A DNA stretch of 64,000 nucleotides from Acrocarpospora macrocephala. Its GTDB lineage: Bacteria > Actinomycetota > Actinomycetes > Streptosporangiales > Streptosporangiaceae. The position numbers were made by a program, and so were the translations under genes. Below, piece by piece: positions 44,246 to 54,146 of the stretch (the stretch's first letter is position 1; each line of letters begins with the position of its first letter). The stretch is from contig NZ_BLAE01000031.1 of assembly GCF_009687865.1 (NCBI RefSeq), positions 45,073 through 109,072 of the forward strand, read 5' to 3'. The notes under the pieces were generated by a model. It saw only the letters and a program-made list of their open reading frames with translations, had not been told where the DNA came from and ran no database searches.

Positions 44246-45214
44246 ATGAAGATATCCAGGCTCGCCCTACTGGCGGCGGTGGTCGCGTCGCTGACGGCGT
44301 GCGGCGCCGGAACGGATTCGGCCGGCGGGGCGAGCGCCCTGCGCATCATGGCCCCGGCCGCGCCCGGCGGCGGCTGGGACCAGACCTCGCGTACGGCCGA
44401 GCAGGCCATCAAGTCCGTCGATCCCGCCAGGAAGGTCGAGGTCTTCAACGTGCCGGGGGCGGGCGGCACCATCGGCCTGGCCCAGCTCGCGCAGGAGAAG
44501 GGCGACGCCGGGATGCTGATGACCATGGGCCTGGTCATGGTCGGCGCGGTCGAGCAGAACAAGTCCGCGGTCACCCTCGCCGAGGTGACGCCGATCGCCC
44601 GGCTCACCGAGGAGTACGAGATCGTGGTGGTTCCGGCGGAATCGCCCTTCCAGAGCCTGGGTGACCTGGTCACGGCGTGGAAGGCCGACCCGGCGAAGGT
44701 CTCGGTGGCCGGTGGTTCCGCGGGCGGCACCGACCACATCCTGGCCGGGCTGATGGCCAAGGCGGCGGGCATCGACCCCAAGCAGGTGAACTACATCGCC
44801 CACTCCGGCGGCGGCGAGGCGCTCAACGCGCTGCTCGGCAACAAGGTCTCGATCGGCATCTCCGGCATCGGCGAGTTCGCCGAGCACGTCAAGTCCGGCA
44901 AGCTGCGCTCGCTCGGGATCAGCGCCCCCGCCCGGATTCCCACGCTCGACTCGCCGACCATCAAGGAGGGCGGCCTGGACGTCGAGCTGGCCAACTGGCG
45001 TGGCTTCGTCGCGGCGCCCGGGCTGGACGAGGCGGGCGTCAAGTCCCTCACCGATCTGGTCACCAAGATGCACGACGGGCAGGCGTGGAAGGACGCGGTC
45101 GCCAAGAACGGGTGGATCGACGCGTTCCAGACCGGCCAGCCGTTCGCGGACTTCCTCACCGCGGAGCAGGCCCGGGTCAAGGGCATCATCGCGGAAATGG
45201 GACTCGTGTCCTGA
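44246..45214 (+). CDS. tctC: Tripartite tricarboxylate transporter binding lipoprotein
   Basis: 322 residues; ATG behind GGAG. Lipobox LTAC lipidates Cys19. TctC/Bug-family binding protein: [20 protein letters not shown] and [13 protein letters not shown] are the family signature, followed by [12 protein letters not shown]. It captures a carboxylate outside the membrane for TctAB. The tctB start overlaps its stop (TGATG). Confidence 0.9.
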   Translation: MKISRLALLAAVVASLTACGAGTDSAGGASALRIMAPAAPGGGWDQTSRTAEQAIKSVDPARKVEVFNVPGAGGTIGLAQLAQEKGDAGMLMTMGLVMVGAVEQNKSAVTLAEVTPIARLTEEYEIVVVPAESPFQSLGDLVTAWKADPAKVSVAGGSAGGTDHILAGLMAKAAGIDPKQVNYIAHSGGGEALNALLGNKVSIGISGIGEFAEHVKSGKLRSLGISAPARIPTLDSPTIKEGGLDVELANWRGFVAAPGLDEAGVKSLTDLVTKMHDGQAWKDAVAKNGWIDAFQTGQPFADFLTAEQARVKGIIAEMGLVS

Positions 45215-45744
45215 TGTCCGTACCAGATGAGCGGAACGACGTCACCTCGCGTGGCGTCGTTCCTTCCTGGCGCCGGCCCGAACTGGCCCTCGCCCTGATC
45301 GTGCTCGGGCTCGGCGTCTTCGTGATCGCCGGGACCGCGAACGTGGCGGCGGCGGCCTCCACGCTCGGCCTCGGTCCCCGGTTCTTCCCGCTGCTGGTGG
45401 GCGCCGCGATGATCGTCATCGGTATCTGCTACGTCGTCGACGTGGTCCGCGGCGGGCACGGCGACCCGGAGGAGAGCGAGGACGTGGACGCCCGGGCCCC
45501 CGCCGACTGGCGCGGCGTCGGCCTGGTCAGCGTGATCTTCCTGATCTTCGCCGCGCTGCTGGACCTGCTCGGCTGGGTGATCGCGGGGGCGCTGCTCTTC
45601 TTCGGCCTGGCCCTGGCGCTCGGCGCGCGGGACCGCCTCAGGGCCGCCGTGGTGGCGATCATCCTGGCCGTCGCGACCTACCTGGCGTTCGTCAAGGGGC
45701 TCGGGGTCACCCTGCCGGGCGGCCTGCTGTCCGGGGTGATCTGA
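45214..45744 (+). CDS. tctB: Tripartite tricarboxylate transporter small membrane subunit
   Basis: 176 residues, four predicted helices, TctB family: first helix LALALIVLGLGVFVIAGTAN, then LGPRFFPLLVGAAMIVIG, a typical segment before an acidic loop (DPEESEDVD). Start and stop are joined directly to tctC and tctA. Its exact job in the transporter is poorly known. Confidence 0.87.
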   Translation: MSVPDERNDVTSRGVVPSWRRPELALALIVLGLGVFVIAGTANVAAAASTLGLGPRFFPLLVGAAMIVIGICYVVDVVRGGHGDPEESEDVDARAPADWRGVGLVSVIFLIFAALLDLLGWVIAGALLFFGLALALGARDRLRAAVVAIILAVATYLAFVKGLGVTLPGGLLSGVI

Positions 45745-47229
<1,485 letters not shown>

Positions 47230-47281
47230 TTCTCTCTCGAATTGGTACGCATACGTCATCGGGCTACTAGAAGATCCCTCT

Positions 47282-48628
47282 ATGGCGAAATTAGGGTTTC
47301 CGTTCACCCTTGGGGTGGCTTCGGGGGAACCGTCCGCTGATGGGGTGATCTTGTGGACGCGGCTGGCGGTCGAGCCGCTGCACGGGAGTAAGCCTGGCGG
47401 CATGCCGAATCAGGTGTTCTCCGTCAAATGGGAGCTGGCGGAAGACGCGGAATTCACCCGCGTCATCCAGTCGGGAACCGCGCCGGCGCAGCCCGACTGG
47501 GCGCACAGCGTGCACGTGCGCGTCAGCGGGCTGCGGGCGTGGACCGAGTATTTCTATCGGTTCAGCGTGGATGGGCATACGAGTCCCGTAGGGCGTACGA
47601 AAACGGCCCCTGGACCCGATTCCACGGAGCCGATAAAGGTCGCGGTGGTTTCGTGCCAGCGGTATGAGCACGGCTTCTTCACCGTGCTCAAACACGTGGC
47701 GGAAGAGCGGCCGGACGTGGTCTTCCATCTGGGGGACTACGTCTACGAATACGGGAAGCCCGCCAATCCGCAGCCGGGGCGGTACATCAGGCCGCTGGAG
47801 GCGACGGAGGAGTGCAAAACGCTGGCCGCCTACCGCCGCAGGTACGCGCGCTACCAGCTGGACAAGGACCTCCAGGCGGCGCACGCGGCGGCGCCGTGGA
47901 TCACGATGCCGGACGACCACGAGGTGCGGGACAACTACGCGGGGCTGCTGCCGGGGGACGGGTCCAGCCAGTCCGCGTTCCTGAAACGGCGCAACGCCGC
48001 CTACAAGGCGTACTACGAGCACCTGCCGCTGCGGGTCCGGCCGGTCGGCAACAACCTGCAGTTCTACCGCTGGCGGCCGTACGGCAAGGTGGCGGACTTC
48101 ATGTTCGTGGACGCCCGGCAGTACCGGAAGGGCAAGGACATGCTCGGGGTCGAGCAGCAGGAGTGGCTGACCGCCCGGCTGCGCGCGTCGACGGCGCGGT
48201 GGAAGGTGATCGCCCAGGCGCTGTTCTTCGCGCCGCGGAAGTTCCCGCTGGAACCGCCGAGCACGGACGCCTGGGACGGCTTCCCTGACTCGCGCGCGAA
48301 GGTGCTCGCCGCCGCGACGGGCGACCTGGTGGTGCTGAGCGGGGACGTGCACAACGCGTGGGCGGGCGAGTTCGGCGGCGGGGTGGAGTTCGTCACGAGC
48401 TCGGTCACCAGCCGCCCGCCGGCCACCGACGGGACCGCGATGCTGGCGCTCAACCCGCACCTCAAGTTCTTCGACGGCCGGCGCGGCTACCTGGTGGTCA
48501 CGGCCGGCATGTCCGACTTCACGGTGGACTACCGGGCCGTCGAGTTCGTGGACCAGCCCGGCGCACCGGTGGTCACCGCTGCGGGCTTCCGTGTCGTCGA
48601 CAGCAAACTGCAACGAACCGATCTGTGA
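47282..48628 (+). CDS. phoD: PhoD-family alkaline phosphatase/phosphodiesterase without signal peptide
   Basis: 448 residues. N-terminal fibronectin-like segment (FTLGVASGEPSADGVILWTR), then metal-site motifs: SCQRYEHG, VFHLGDYVYEYG, MPDDHEVRDNY, and LSGDVHNAW. Most PhoD proteins carry a Tat signal with twin Arg; none is present here, and the in-frame codons upstream belong to tctA in another frame. Either the enzyme is cytoplasmic or the true start was lost. The ribosome site is weak (GAAG). Unrelated in function to tctCBA. Confidence 0.8.
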   Translation: MAKLGFPFTLGVASGEPSADGVILWTRLAVEPLHGSKPGGMPNQVFSVKWELAEDAEFTRVIQSGTAPAQPDWAHSVHVRVSGLRAWTEYFYRFSVDGHTSPVGRTKTAPGPDSTEPIKVAVVSCQRYEHGFFTVLKHVAEERPDVVFHLGDYVYEYGKPANPQPGRYIRPLEATEECKTLAAYRRRYARYQLDKDLQAAHAAAPWITMPDDHEVRDNYAGLLPGDGSSQSAFLKRRNAAYKAYYEHLPLRVRPVGNNLQFYRWRPYGKVADFMFVDARQYRKGKDMLGVEQQEWLTARLRASTARWKVIAQALFFAPRKFPLEPPSTDAWDGFPDSRAKVLAAATGDLVVLSGDVHNAWAGEFGGGVEFVTSSVTSRPPATDGTAMLALNPHLKFFDGRRGYLVVTAGMSDFTVDYRAVEFVDQPGAPVVTAAGFRVVDSKLQRTDL

Positions 48629-48651
48629 AATAGGAGGTCAGCCCCCTAGCG

Positions 48652-48670
48652 AATAGGAAACTTTCCTATT
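48652..48670. promoter_or_regulatory. Palindromic operator upstream of nagZ
   Basis: AATAGGAAACTTTCCTATT is a perfect palindrome around one central base, 32 bases before the chosen nagZ start. Operators of this AGGAAA-n-TTTCCT form are known for actinomycete ROK-family regulators such as CsnR (from memory). No ROK gene is in the window, so the regulator would act in trans. Confidence 0.65.
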
Positions 48671-48701
48671 AGATTTCGGGCATGTCCAAGTGCGGTGCCG
48701 C

Positions 48702-50195
48702 ATGACGCGAAGCATGGAGCTGTTGCGTCTGGCAGACACGGTCCTGTTCCCCGGCTTCCTGGGAACCACGCCCCCTGACTGGCTGCGGCGTCGCCTCGGC
48801 GACGGTCTCGCCGGGGCGGTCCTCTTCTCCCGCAACGTGGACACGCCCAGCCAGCTGGCCGAGCTGACCGCCGCGCTGCGCGCGGAGAATCCGGACGTCG
48901 TCGTCGGCATCGACGAGGAGGCCGGGGAGGTGACCCGCCTCGAAGCCAGGACCGGCAGCTCGCGGCCCGGCAACTACGCGCTGGGCGTCGTGGACGACGA
49001 GGCGCTGACCGAGGCGGTCGCGCGGGACGTCGGCTGGGATCTGGCGGCGGCGGGGGTCACGATCGACTTCGCGCCCGCCGCGGACGTCAACTCCAACGCG
49101 GACAATCCGGTGATCGGGCTGCGCTCCTTCGGCGCGGATCCCGAGCTGGTGGCGCGGCACACCGCGGCGTGGGTGCGCGGGCTGCAGTCGGCCGGAGTGG
49201 CGGCCTGCGCCAAACACTTCCCGGGGCACGGGGACACCTCGGTGGACTCGCACTACAGCGTGCCGGTGGTGGGCGGGAGCCGCGAGGACCTGGAGGCGGT
49301 CGAGCTGCGCCCGTTCCGGGCCGCGATCGCGGAGGGCGTGCGCTCGATCATGACCGGGCACCTGCTCGTCTCCGCGTACGACCGGGAGTCGCCCGCCACC
49401 TTGAGCCCGGCCATCCTGACCGAGCTGCTGCGCCGGGAGCTGGGCTTCGAGGGCCTGATCGTCACGGACGGTATCGAGATGGCGGCGGTCTCCGGGCCTT
49501 TCGGCATCGGCGGGGCGAGCGCGCGGGCCATCGCGGCCGGGGCCGACGCGATCTGCGTGGGCGGCGAGCACGCCGACGAGACCATCGTGGAGCTGATCAG
49601 GGACGCGATCGTGGACGCGGTCTTCGAGGGGTGGCTGCCGGAGGAGCGGCTGGCCGACGCGGCGGCGCGGGTGCGGGCGCTGGCCGCCTGGCGTCCCGCC
49701 CGGGTCGCGCCGCTGACGCGCGAGCCGGTGGGACTCGCCGCCGCGCGCCGGGCCATCCGGGTGAGCCGGGACGACGGCTCCGTGCTGCCGATCGTGGTGG
49801 CGCCGCACGTGGTGGAGCTGTCGCCGGAGATGAACCTGGCGATCGACAAGGGCATGCCGTGGGGGGTGGGGGAGCCGCTGGGCAAGCTGCTGCCCGGGAC
49901 CACCGTGACGCGCCTGCACGAGCCGGAGCTGGCCGACGGCCTGCCCGCCGACGTGCTCGCCCAGGCCGTGGACCGGCCACTGGTGATCGTGGTGCGGGAC
50001 GCCCACCGGCACGCCTGGCAGATGGACGCGCTGGCGCACCTGCTGGCGCGGCGTCCCGACGGGGTCGTGGTGGAGATGGGGCTGCCGGGACGCACCGACC
50101 TGGGGGCGGTGCACATCGCCACGCATGGGGCCGCGCGGGTGTGCGGGCAGGCGGCGGCGGAGACGCTGACCGGTCAGGTGGCGGCGTTCTCCTGA
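48702..50195 (+). CDS. nagZ: GH3 beta-N-acetylhexosaminidase (NagZ-like)
   Basis: 497 residues without signal peptide. GH3 barrel with the NagZ signature KHFPGHGDT (171-179) and the following Asp-Ser-His (acid/base His of NagZ enzymes), and the nucleophile Asp256 in IVTDGIEM. The C-terminal part (about 350-497) is a small alpha/beta domain as in longer actinobacterial members. Role: removes GlcNAc from cell-wall or chitin fragments inside the cell. The ATG at 48702 is preferred; GTG 48690 and ATG 48714 are alternatives, and none has a strong ribosome site. A palindromic operator lies upstream. Confidence 0.85.
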   Translation: MTRSMELLRLADTVLFPGFLGTTPPDWLRRRLGDGLAGAVLFSRNVDTPSQLAELTAALRAENPDVVVGIDEEAGEVTRLEARTGSSRPGNYALGVVDDEALTEAVARDVGWDLAAAGVTIDFAPAADVNSNADNPVIGLRSFGADPELVARHTAAWVRGLQSAGVAACAKHFPGHGDTSVDSHYSVPVVGGSREDLEAVELRPFRAAIAEGVRSIMTGHLLVSAYDRESPATLSPAILTELLRRELGFEGLIVTDGIEMAAVSGPFGIGGASARAIAAGADAICVGGEHADETIVELIRDAIVDAVFEGWLPEERLADAAARVRALAAWRPARVAPLTREPVGLAAARRAIRVSRDDGSVLPIVVAPHVVELSPEMNLAIDKGMPWGVGEPLGKLLPGTTVTRLHEPELADGLPADVLAQAVDRPLVIVVRDAHRHAWQMDALAHLLARRPDGVVVEMGLPGRTDLGAVHIATHGAARVCGQAAAETLTGQVAAFS

Positions 50196-50361
50196 CGCGA
50201 TCCCAAATTTTGATTACGTAGAGCTATCATTTAGCCACGCTCAGCTATATGCTCGCTCTTGCTTTGACCGGCCAGATCAACCGGGAGTCAAGCGAACGTG
50301 GACGGCTGGGCCCGTCGTTCCTTGTTCGCGCTCACGGCTCTGGCGTACCCCAAGGAGCGAG

Positions 50362-50619
50362 ATGTTCAAGAAGATCGCCGTGACCGGCGCCATCCTCACC
50401 GCCGCCTGCGGCGCGAGCTTGATCGCCACCCCGGCGCACGCCGACACCTGGACCTCCAACTGGAGCTCCAACCGGGACTCCGCGCAGTCGGGCAACAACT
50501 TCGGCTGGGTGGCCGCCCGGAACGCCGGCTCCACTGGCTCCACCAACGTCAACAACATCAACGGCATCGCCGCGACCGCTTCGGGCGGCAGCGTCACGGT
50601 CACCTACATCTTCTACTAG
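50362..50619 (+). CDS. Small secreted Asn/Ser/Gly-rich protein A
   Basis: 85 residues with AAGGAG upstream. Signal peptide 1-27 (MFKKIAVTGAILTAACGASL, cleavage AHA/DTW) leaves a mature chain of 58 residues without Cys. It shares DTWT, DSAQSGNNF and GSTNVNNINGIAATA with the next gene, so the two are tandem paralogues. No known family recognised; it is not a chaplin or rodlin by motif. The composition (Asn, Ser, Gly, aromatic spacers) would suit a surface or fibre-forming peptide, which is speculation. Confidence 0.75.
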   Translation: MFKKIAVTGAILTAACGASLIATPAHADTWTSNWSSNRDSAQSGNNFGWVAARNAGSTGSTNVNNINGIAATASGGSVTVTYIFY

Positions 50620-50677
50620 GTCACCGACGCGATACGCATGGCCGAACTAGTCCCGCAGCACTGACGAAGGAGACGAG

Positions 50678-50938
50678 ATGTTCAAGAAGATCGCCGTGAC
50701 CACCGCCGTTCTCGCCGCCGCCTGTGGCGCCGCCATGGTGGCGACCCCCGCCCAGGCCGACACCTGGACCAGGAACAGCAGCCGGAACGTCGACTCGGCC
50801 CAGTCGGGCAACAACTTCAGCAACATCGCCGCGACCAACTTCGGCCGCAGCGGCTCGACCAACGTGAACAACATCAACGGCATCGCGGCCACCGCGACCC
50901 GCGGGGGCAGCGCCGGCCTCTCCTACCGGTTCCGCTAA
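50678..50938 (+). CDS. Small secreted Asn/Ser/Gly-rich protein B
   Basis: 86 residues with AAGGAG upstream. Signal peptide 1-27 (cleavage AQA/DTW), mature chain 59 residues. The signal peptide and the mature segments DSAQSGNNF and STNVNNINGIAATA are nearly identical to protein A, while the middle and C-terminus (ending SYRFR rather than TYIFY) differ in charge: B is more basic. It follows A by 58 bases and is closed by a strong terminator, so A and B are probably one transcript. Confidence 0.75.
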   Translation: MFKKIAVTTAVLAAACGAAMVATPAQADTWTRNSSRNVDSAQSGNNFSNIAATNFGRSGSTNVNNINGIAATATRGGSAGLSYRFR

Positions 50939-50948
50939 CCGGAGGAAC

Positions 50949-50983
50949 GCGCGCGCCGGGACCCGGAAGGGCCCGGCGCGCGC
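50949..50983 (+). terminator. Terminator after the small secreted pair
   Basis: 12-base perfect stem GCGCGCGCCGGG / CCCGGCGCGCGC with an 11-base interior, then CGCTGTTGTATT. Confidence 0.75.
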
Positions 50984-51026
50984 CGCTGTTGTATTCATGG
51001 GCTTCCTGAGTACAACGAGGAGAACG

Positions 51027-51839
51027 ATGAAGGTCGCGTATGTCACGTGGGACGGCTGGGACGACGAGCGGGAGGTGATGCTCGCGGCCTGGCTCGGGGC
51101 CGACATTGAGGGCGCGCCCGTGCGCTGGGACGACCCGCACGTGGACTGGTCCTCCTTCGACGCGGCCGTGGTCCGCTCCACCTGGGACTACGTGCATCGC
51201 CGGGACGAGTTCACGGCCTGGGCCCGGCGGGCGGGGGCGGCGACGCGGCTGCTCAACCCGGCCACCGTGCTCACCTGGAACACCGACAAGACCTATCTGC
51301 GCGACCTGGGTGTGCCGATCGTGCCGACTCACTGGAGCTCCATCGACCTCCCGGTCTGGGATGAGTACGTGGTCAAGCCCGCCATCTCCGCCGGGGCCCG
51401 GGACACGATCAGGACCGGTGACCGGCAGCAGGCCGAGGCGTTCGCCGTCGAACTCGAGAGCCAGGGGCGGACCATCATGGTGCAGCCCTACCTGGAGACC
51501 GTGGAGCATGAGGGCGAGCTGTCGCTGATCTACTTCGGCGGCCAGTTCAGCCACGCGGTGCGGCGCAACGCGATGCTGGCGCACGACATGCGCGACGGGG
51601 TCGCCGGGAACGGCAAGTTCACCCTGCGTGACCCCGACGAGGACCAGTTCGAGCTGGCTGAGCGGGTGCTCGGGCAGGTGGCCGAGGAACTGCTGTACGC
51701 CCGGGTCGACGTGGTCCGGATGCCGGACGGCGAGCCGGTGCTGATCGAGCTGGAGCTGACCGAGCCCTACCTCTACCTGAAGGCCGAGTTCGACGCCCCC
51801 GACATGTTCGCCAAGGCCCTGGCGGATCTCCTGGGCTGA
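51027..51839 (+). CDS. ATP-grasp domain protein
   Basis: 270 residues from an ATG behind GAGGAG. The N-terminal pre-ATP-grasp part opens MKVAYVTWDGWDDEREVML; the ATP-grasp fold follows with VVKPAISAGARDT (ATP-binding Lys and loop), MVQPYLETVEHEGELSLIYF and C-terminal RVDVVRMPDGEPVLIELELT (metal ligands Glu). RimK/glutathione-synthase-like; such proteins ligate a carboxylate to an amine. The substrate is unknown, as in homologues annotated only by domain. Ends two bases from the stop of the convergent SDR. Confidence 0.8.
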   Translation: MKVAYVTWDGWDDEREVMLAAWLGADIEGAPVRWDDPHVDWSSFDAAVVRSTWDYVHRRDEFTAWARRAGAATRLLNPATVLTWNTDKTYLRDLGVPIVPTHWSSIDLPVWDEYVVKPAISAGARDTIRTGDRQQAEAFAVELESQGRTIMVQPYLETVEHEGELSLIYFGGQFSHAVRRNAMLAHDMRDGVAGNGKFTLRDPDEDQFELAERVLGQVAEELLYARVDVVRMPDGEPVLIELELTEPYLYLKAEFDAPDMFAKALADLLG

Positions 51840-51840
51840 G

Positions 51841-52602
51841 TCAGGGATGCCGGCTGGACACCGACACCACCTCGCCGGTCATGTACGTCGCGTACTCGCT
51901 GGCCAGGAAGACGATCACGTTGGCCACCTCCCAGGGCTCGGCCGGGCGGCCGAACGCCTCCCGGGCGGTCAGCTCGGCGAGCAGGTCGCCCGTGGTGACC
52001 GGGTGCCCGGCCGAGGAGGGGGCGACCGCGTTGACCCGGATGCCGTGCGGCGCGGCCTCCAGCGCCACGCACCGGGTCAGCGCCATCACCCCGGCCTTCG
52101 CGGCGGCGTAGTGGGACTGGCCGCGCTGCGCCCGCCAGCCGAGCACCGAGGCGTTGTTGACGATCACCCCGGACCGGCGCGGGATCATGTGCCGCAGGGC
52201 GGCCCGGGTGCAGCGCATGGTGCCGTTCAAGGTCACGTCCAGCACCGCGGACCACTGCTCGTCGGCCATCTCGGCGAGTTCCACGGCGCCGCCGAGCCCG
52301 GCGTTGTTGACCACGATGTCGATCCGGCCGTACGCCTCCAGGGAGGCGTCGAACAGGGCGAGCACCTGGGATTCGGAGGTGACGTCGCAGGAGACGGCGA
52401 GCGGTTTGACCCCGGTGATGGCGGTCAGCGAGTCGGCCGCCTCGGAGAGCCGCCGCTGGTGCCGGTCGGAGACGACGACCGTGGCGCCCTCCTCGGCGCA
52501 GCGTTTGGCCGTGGCGTAGCCGATGCCGGCGCCGGCGGCAGCCGTGACCAGGGCGACCTTTCCGTTGAGCAGACCGTGCGCAGGTGGATACGACGGGGTC
52601 AT
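51841..52602 (-). CDS. ipdF: SDR oxidoreductase, IpdF-like (steroid C/D-ring catabolism)
   Basis: 253 residues. Rossmann motif TAAAGAGIGYATA, NNAGLGG, catalytic Ser in NNASVLGWRAQ and Tyr-x-x-x-Lys in SHYAAAKAGVMALTR. These segments, and AFGRPAEPWEVANVIVFLAS, match mycobacterial IpdF (the HIP-CoA 5-hydroxy dehydrogenase of the KstR2 regulon) better than generic FabG, by memory. It stands alone, with no KstR2 site within the visible upstream region, but a kstR2-like gene is present at 24577. The alternative is a FabG-type reductase of unknown pathway. Confidence 0.65.
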   Translation of the reverse strand: MTPSYPPAHGLLNGKVALVTAAAGAGIGYATAKRCAEEGATVVVSDRHQRRLSEAADSLTAITGVKPLAVSCDVTSESQVLALFDASLEAYGRIDIVVNNAGLGGAVELAEMADEQWSAVLDVTLNGTMRCTRAALRHMIPRRSGVIVNNASVLGWRAQRGQSHYAAAKAGVMALTRCVALEAAPHGIRVNAVAPSSAGHPVTTGDLLAELTAREAFGRPAEPWEVANVIVFLASEYATYMTGEVVSVSSRHP

Positions 52603-52743
52603 CTGGGCAGCCCCAAGCTCGGCGATGATCGGGTGGGTGCTGAACAGGTATAAGCGTTGCAGATCCGACAGGTCGCCGTCCTGGGGTGACGGTTATCGGA
52701 AATACGCTCGCGGGTGGGGGGAGTTGGAACTAAGGTGAGGCCC

Positions 52744-52797
52744 ATGATCAAGCGTGCCGCCATGACGACGACGCCGGAGGTTGTCCCGGCGCGCTGA
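52744..52797 (+). CDS. Threonine-rich leader peptide of the thrS attenuator
   Basis: A 17-codon reading frame, MIKRAAMTTTPEVVPAR, begins behind AAGGTGAGG and contains three consecutive ACG (Thr) codons. It ends 13 bases before a strong terminator hairpin that precedes a threonyl-tRNA synthetase gene. This is the classical layout of ribosome-mediated attenuation: stalling at Thr codons when charged tRNA-Thr is scarce would allow read-through. Too short to be found by gene finders. Confidence 0.7.
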   Translation: MIKRAAMTTTPEVVPAR

Positions 52798-52810
52798 TTC
52801 CTGATGTGCC

Positions 52811-52835
52811 AAGCCCGGGGCGACGCCCCGGGCTT
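52811..52835 (+). terminator. Attenuator terminator upstream of thrS
   Basis: AAGCCCGGGG CGACG CCCCGGGCTT is a perfect 10-base stem followed by TCGTGTTT. It lies between the Thr-rich leader and thrS, so it is probably conditional. A CCCGG within the leader's end (about 52784) could pair with the left arm as part of an antiterminator. Confidence 0.75.
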
Positions 52836-52882
52836 TCGTGTTTCCCGGTCGCTCGCCCCATGATTCCCGCGAGGAGACCGTC

Positions 52883-54115
52883 ATGTACGACCACCGCAAG
52901 CTCGGCCGCGAGCTCGATCTGTTCGACACCGATCCGCTGATCGGGTCGGGGTTGCCGTACTGGCTGCCCGATGGCGCGGCTGTGCGGCTGGCGCTGGAGG
53001 AGTACATCCGCGACGTCGAACGGAAGGCCGGATACCGGCACGTGTACTCACCTGTTCTGGGCAAACGCGAGTTGTACGAAATTTCAGGACACTGGGCGCA
53101 CTATCACGAGGACATGTTCCCGCCTATGGATCTTGGCGCGGAGCAGGTGGTGTTGCGGCCGAGTCTGTGTCCCCATCACGCGCTGATGTTCCGCTCGCGG
53201 GGTCACAGCTACCGCGAGTTGCCGCTGCGGATGGCCGAGATCGGCGGCATGTATCGCGCCGAGCTGTCCGGCGTGCTCGGCGGGCTCACCCGGGTGCGCG
53301 CGATCCAGCTCAACGACGCCCACATCTTCTGCACCCCCGATCAGGCCGTGGACGAGGCGAAGGCCGCCCTGGACTTGATCGCCGCCGCCTATGACGCGCT
53401 GGGAATCCAGCCGGTTCGCTACCGCCTGTCCCTTCCCGGGCCCGGGGGCAAGTACGTCGCGGACCCGGAGCTCTGGGAAAGGGCAAGCGCGCTTCTGGTC
53501 GAGGTGCTGAAGGAGGCCGGAGTGCCGTACGAGGCGGAGGAGGGCGAAGCCGCCTTCTACGGACCCAAGATCGACGTTCAGATCGTCGATCACGCGGGGC
53601 GCGAGTCCACTCTGTCCACCGTGCAGATCGACTTCTACCAACCGGCCCGGTTCGACCTGGAGTACACCGGGCAGGACGGCGCGCACCACCGCCCGGTCAT
53701 GGTCCACCGCAGCATCATCGGCAGCATCGAACGGGCGGTCGCCCATCTCATCGAGGTCCACGGCGGCGCTTTCCCCGCCTGGCTGGCGCCCCGCCAGCTG
53801 ATCGTCCTGCCGATCTCCGAAGACGAGATCCCGGCGGCGGAAGCACTCGCCAGCCGCTGCCTCGAACTCGGCCTACGTGCCGATATTTCCGCACAAGGTT
53901 CGCTGTCCGCGCGGATCCGTGCCGCCCACCTGACCCCCTACCAGGCCATTATCGGCGCCCGCGAAGCCGCCGCCGGCACCGTCTCGCTCCGCCTCCGCGA
54001 TTCCCGCACCCTCCCCCCGCTCCCCGCCGGCGAAGCACTCGGCAGAATCGCCGCGCTCGTCAGGGCACACAGCCTCGATCTGTGGGATCCGGAAACCGGG
54101 TCTATCCTTTCGTAG
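52883..54115 (+). CDS. thrS: Second-type threonyl-tRNA synthetase lacking TGS and editing domains
   Basis: 410 residues; ATG behind GAGGAG. Only the class II catalytic core and anticodon-binding domain are present; housekeeping bacterial ThrRS has about 650-680 residues with N-terminal TGS and editing domains. Zinc-site Cys96 in LRPSLCPHH, His in NDAHIFC, and His in MVHRSIIGSIER are kept, as is motif 2 (GGMYRAELSGVLGGLTRVR). It should therefore charge tRNA-Thr but not clear Ser-tRNA-Thr. The upstream Thr-codon attenuator suggests that it is a stress-induced paralogue, for Thr shortage or a ThrRS inhibitor (inference). Confidence 0.9.
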   Translation: MYDHRKLGRELDLFDTDPLIGSGLPYWLPDGAAVRLALEEYIRDVERKAGYRHVYSPVLGKRELYEISGHWAHYHEDMFPPMDLGAEQVVLRPSLCPHHALMFRSRGHSYRELPLRMAEIGGMYRAELSGVLGGLTRVRAIQLNDAHIFCTPDQAVDEAKAALDLIAAAYDALGIQPVRYRLSLPGPGGKYVADPELWERASALLVEVLKEAGVPYEAEEGEAAFYGPKIDVQIVDHAGRESTLSTVQIDFYQPARFDLEYTGQDGAHHRPVMVHRSIIGSIERAVAHLIEVHGGAFPAWLAPRQLIVLPISEDEIPAAEALASRCLELGLRADISAQGSLSARIRAAHLTPYQAIIGAREAAAGTVSLRLRDSRTLPPLPAGEALGRIAALVRAHSLDLWDPETGSILS

Positions 54116-54146
54116 CGAATCAGCGGCAACGGGCGGAGGCGGAACG

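Noticed and set aside
50362-50938. Curlin or chaplin assignment for the two small secreted proteins
   Set aside because: The QSGNN spacing does not match curlin repeats, and chaplin motifs and Cys are absent.
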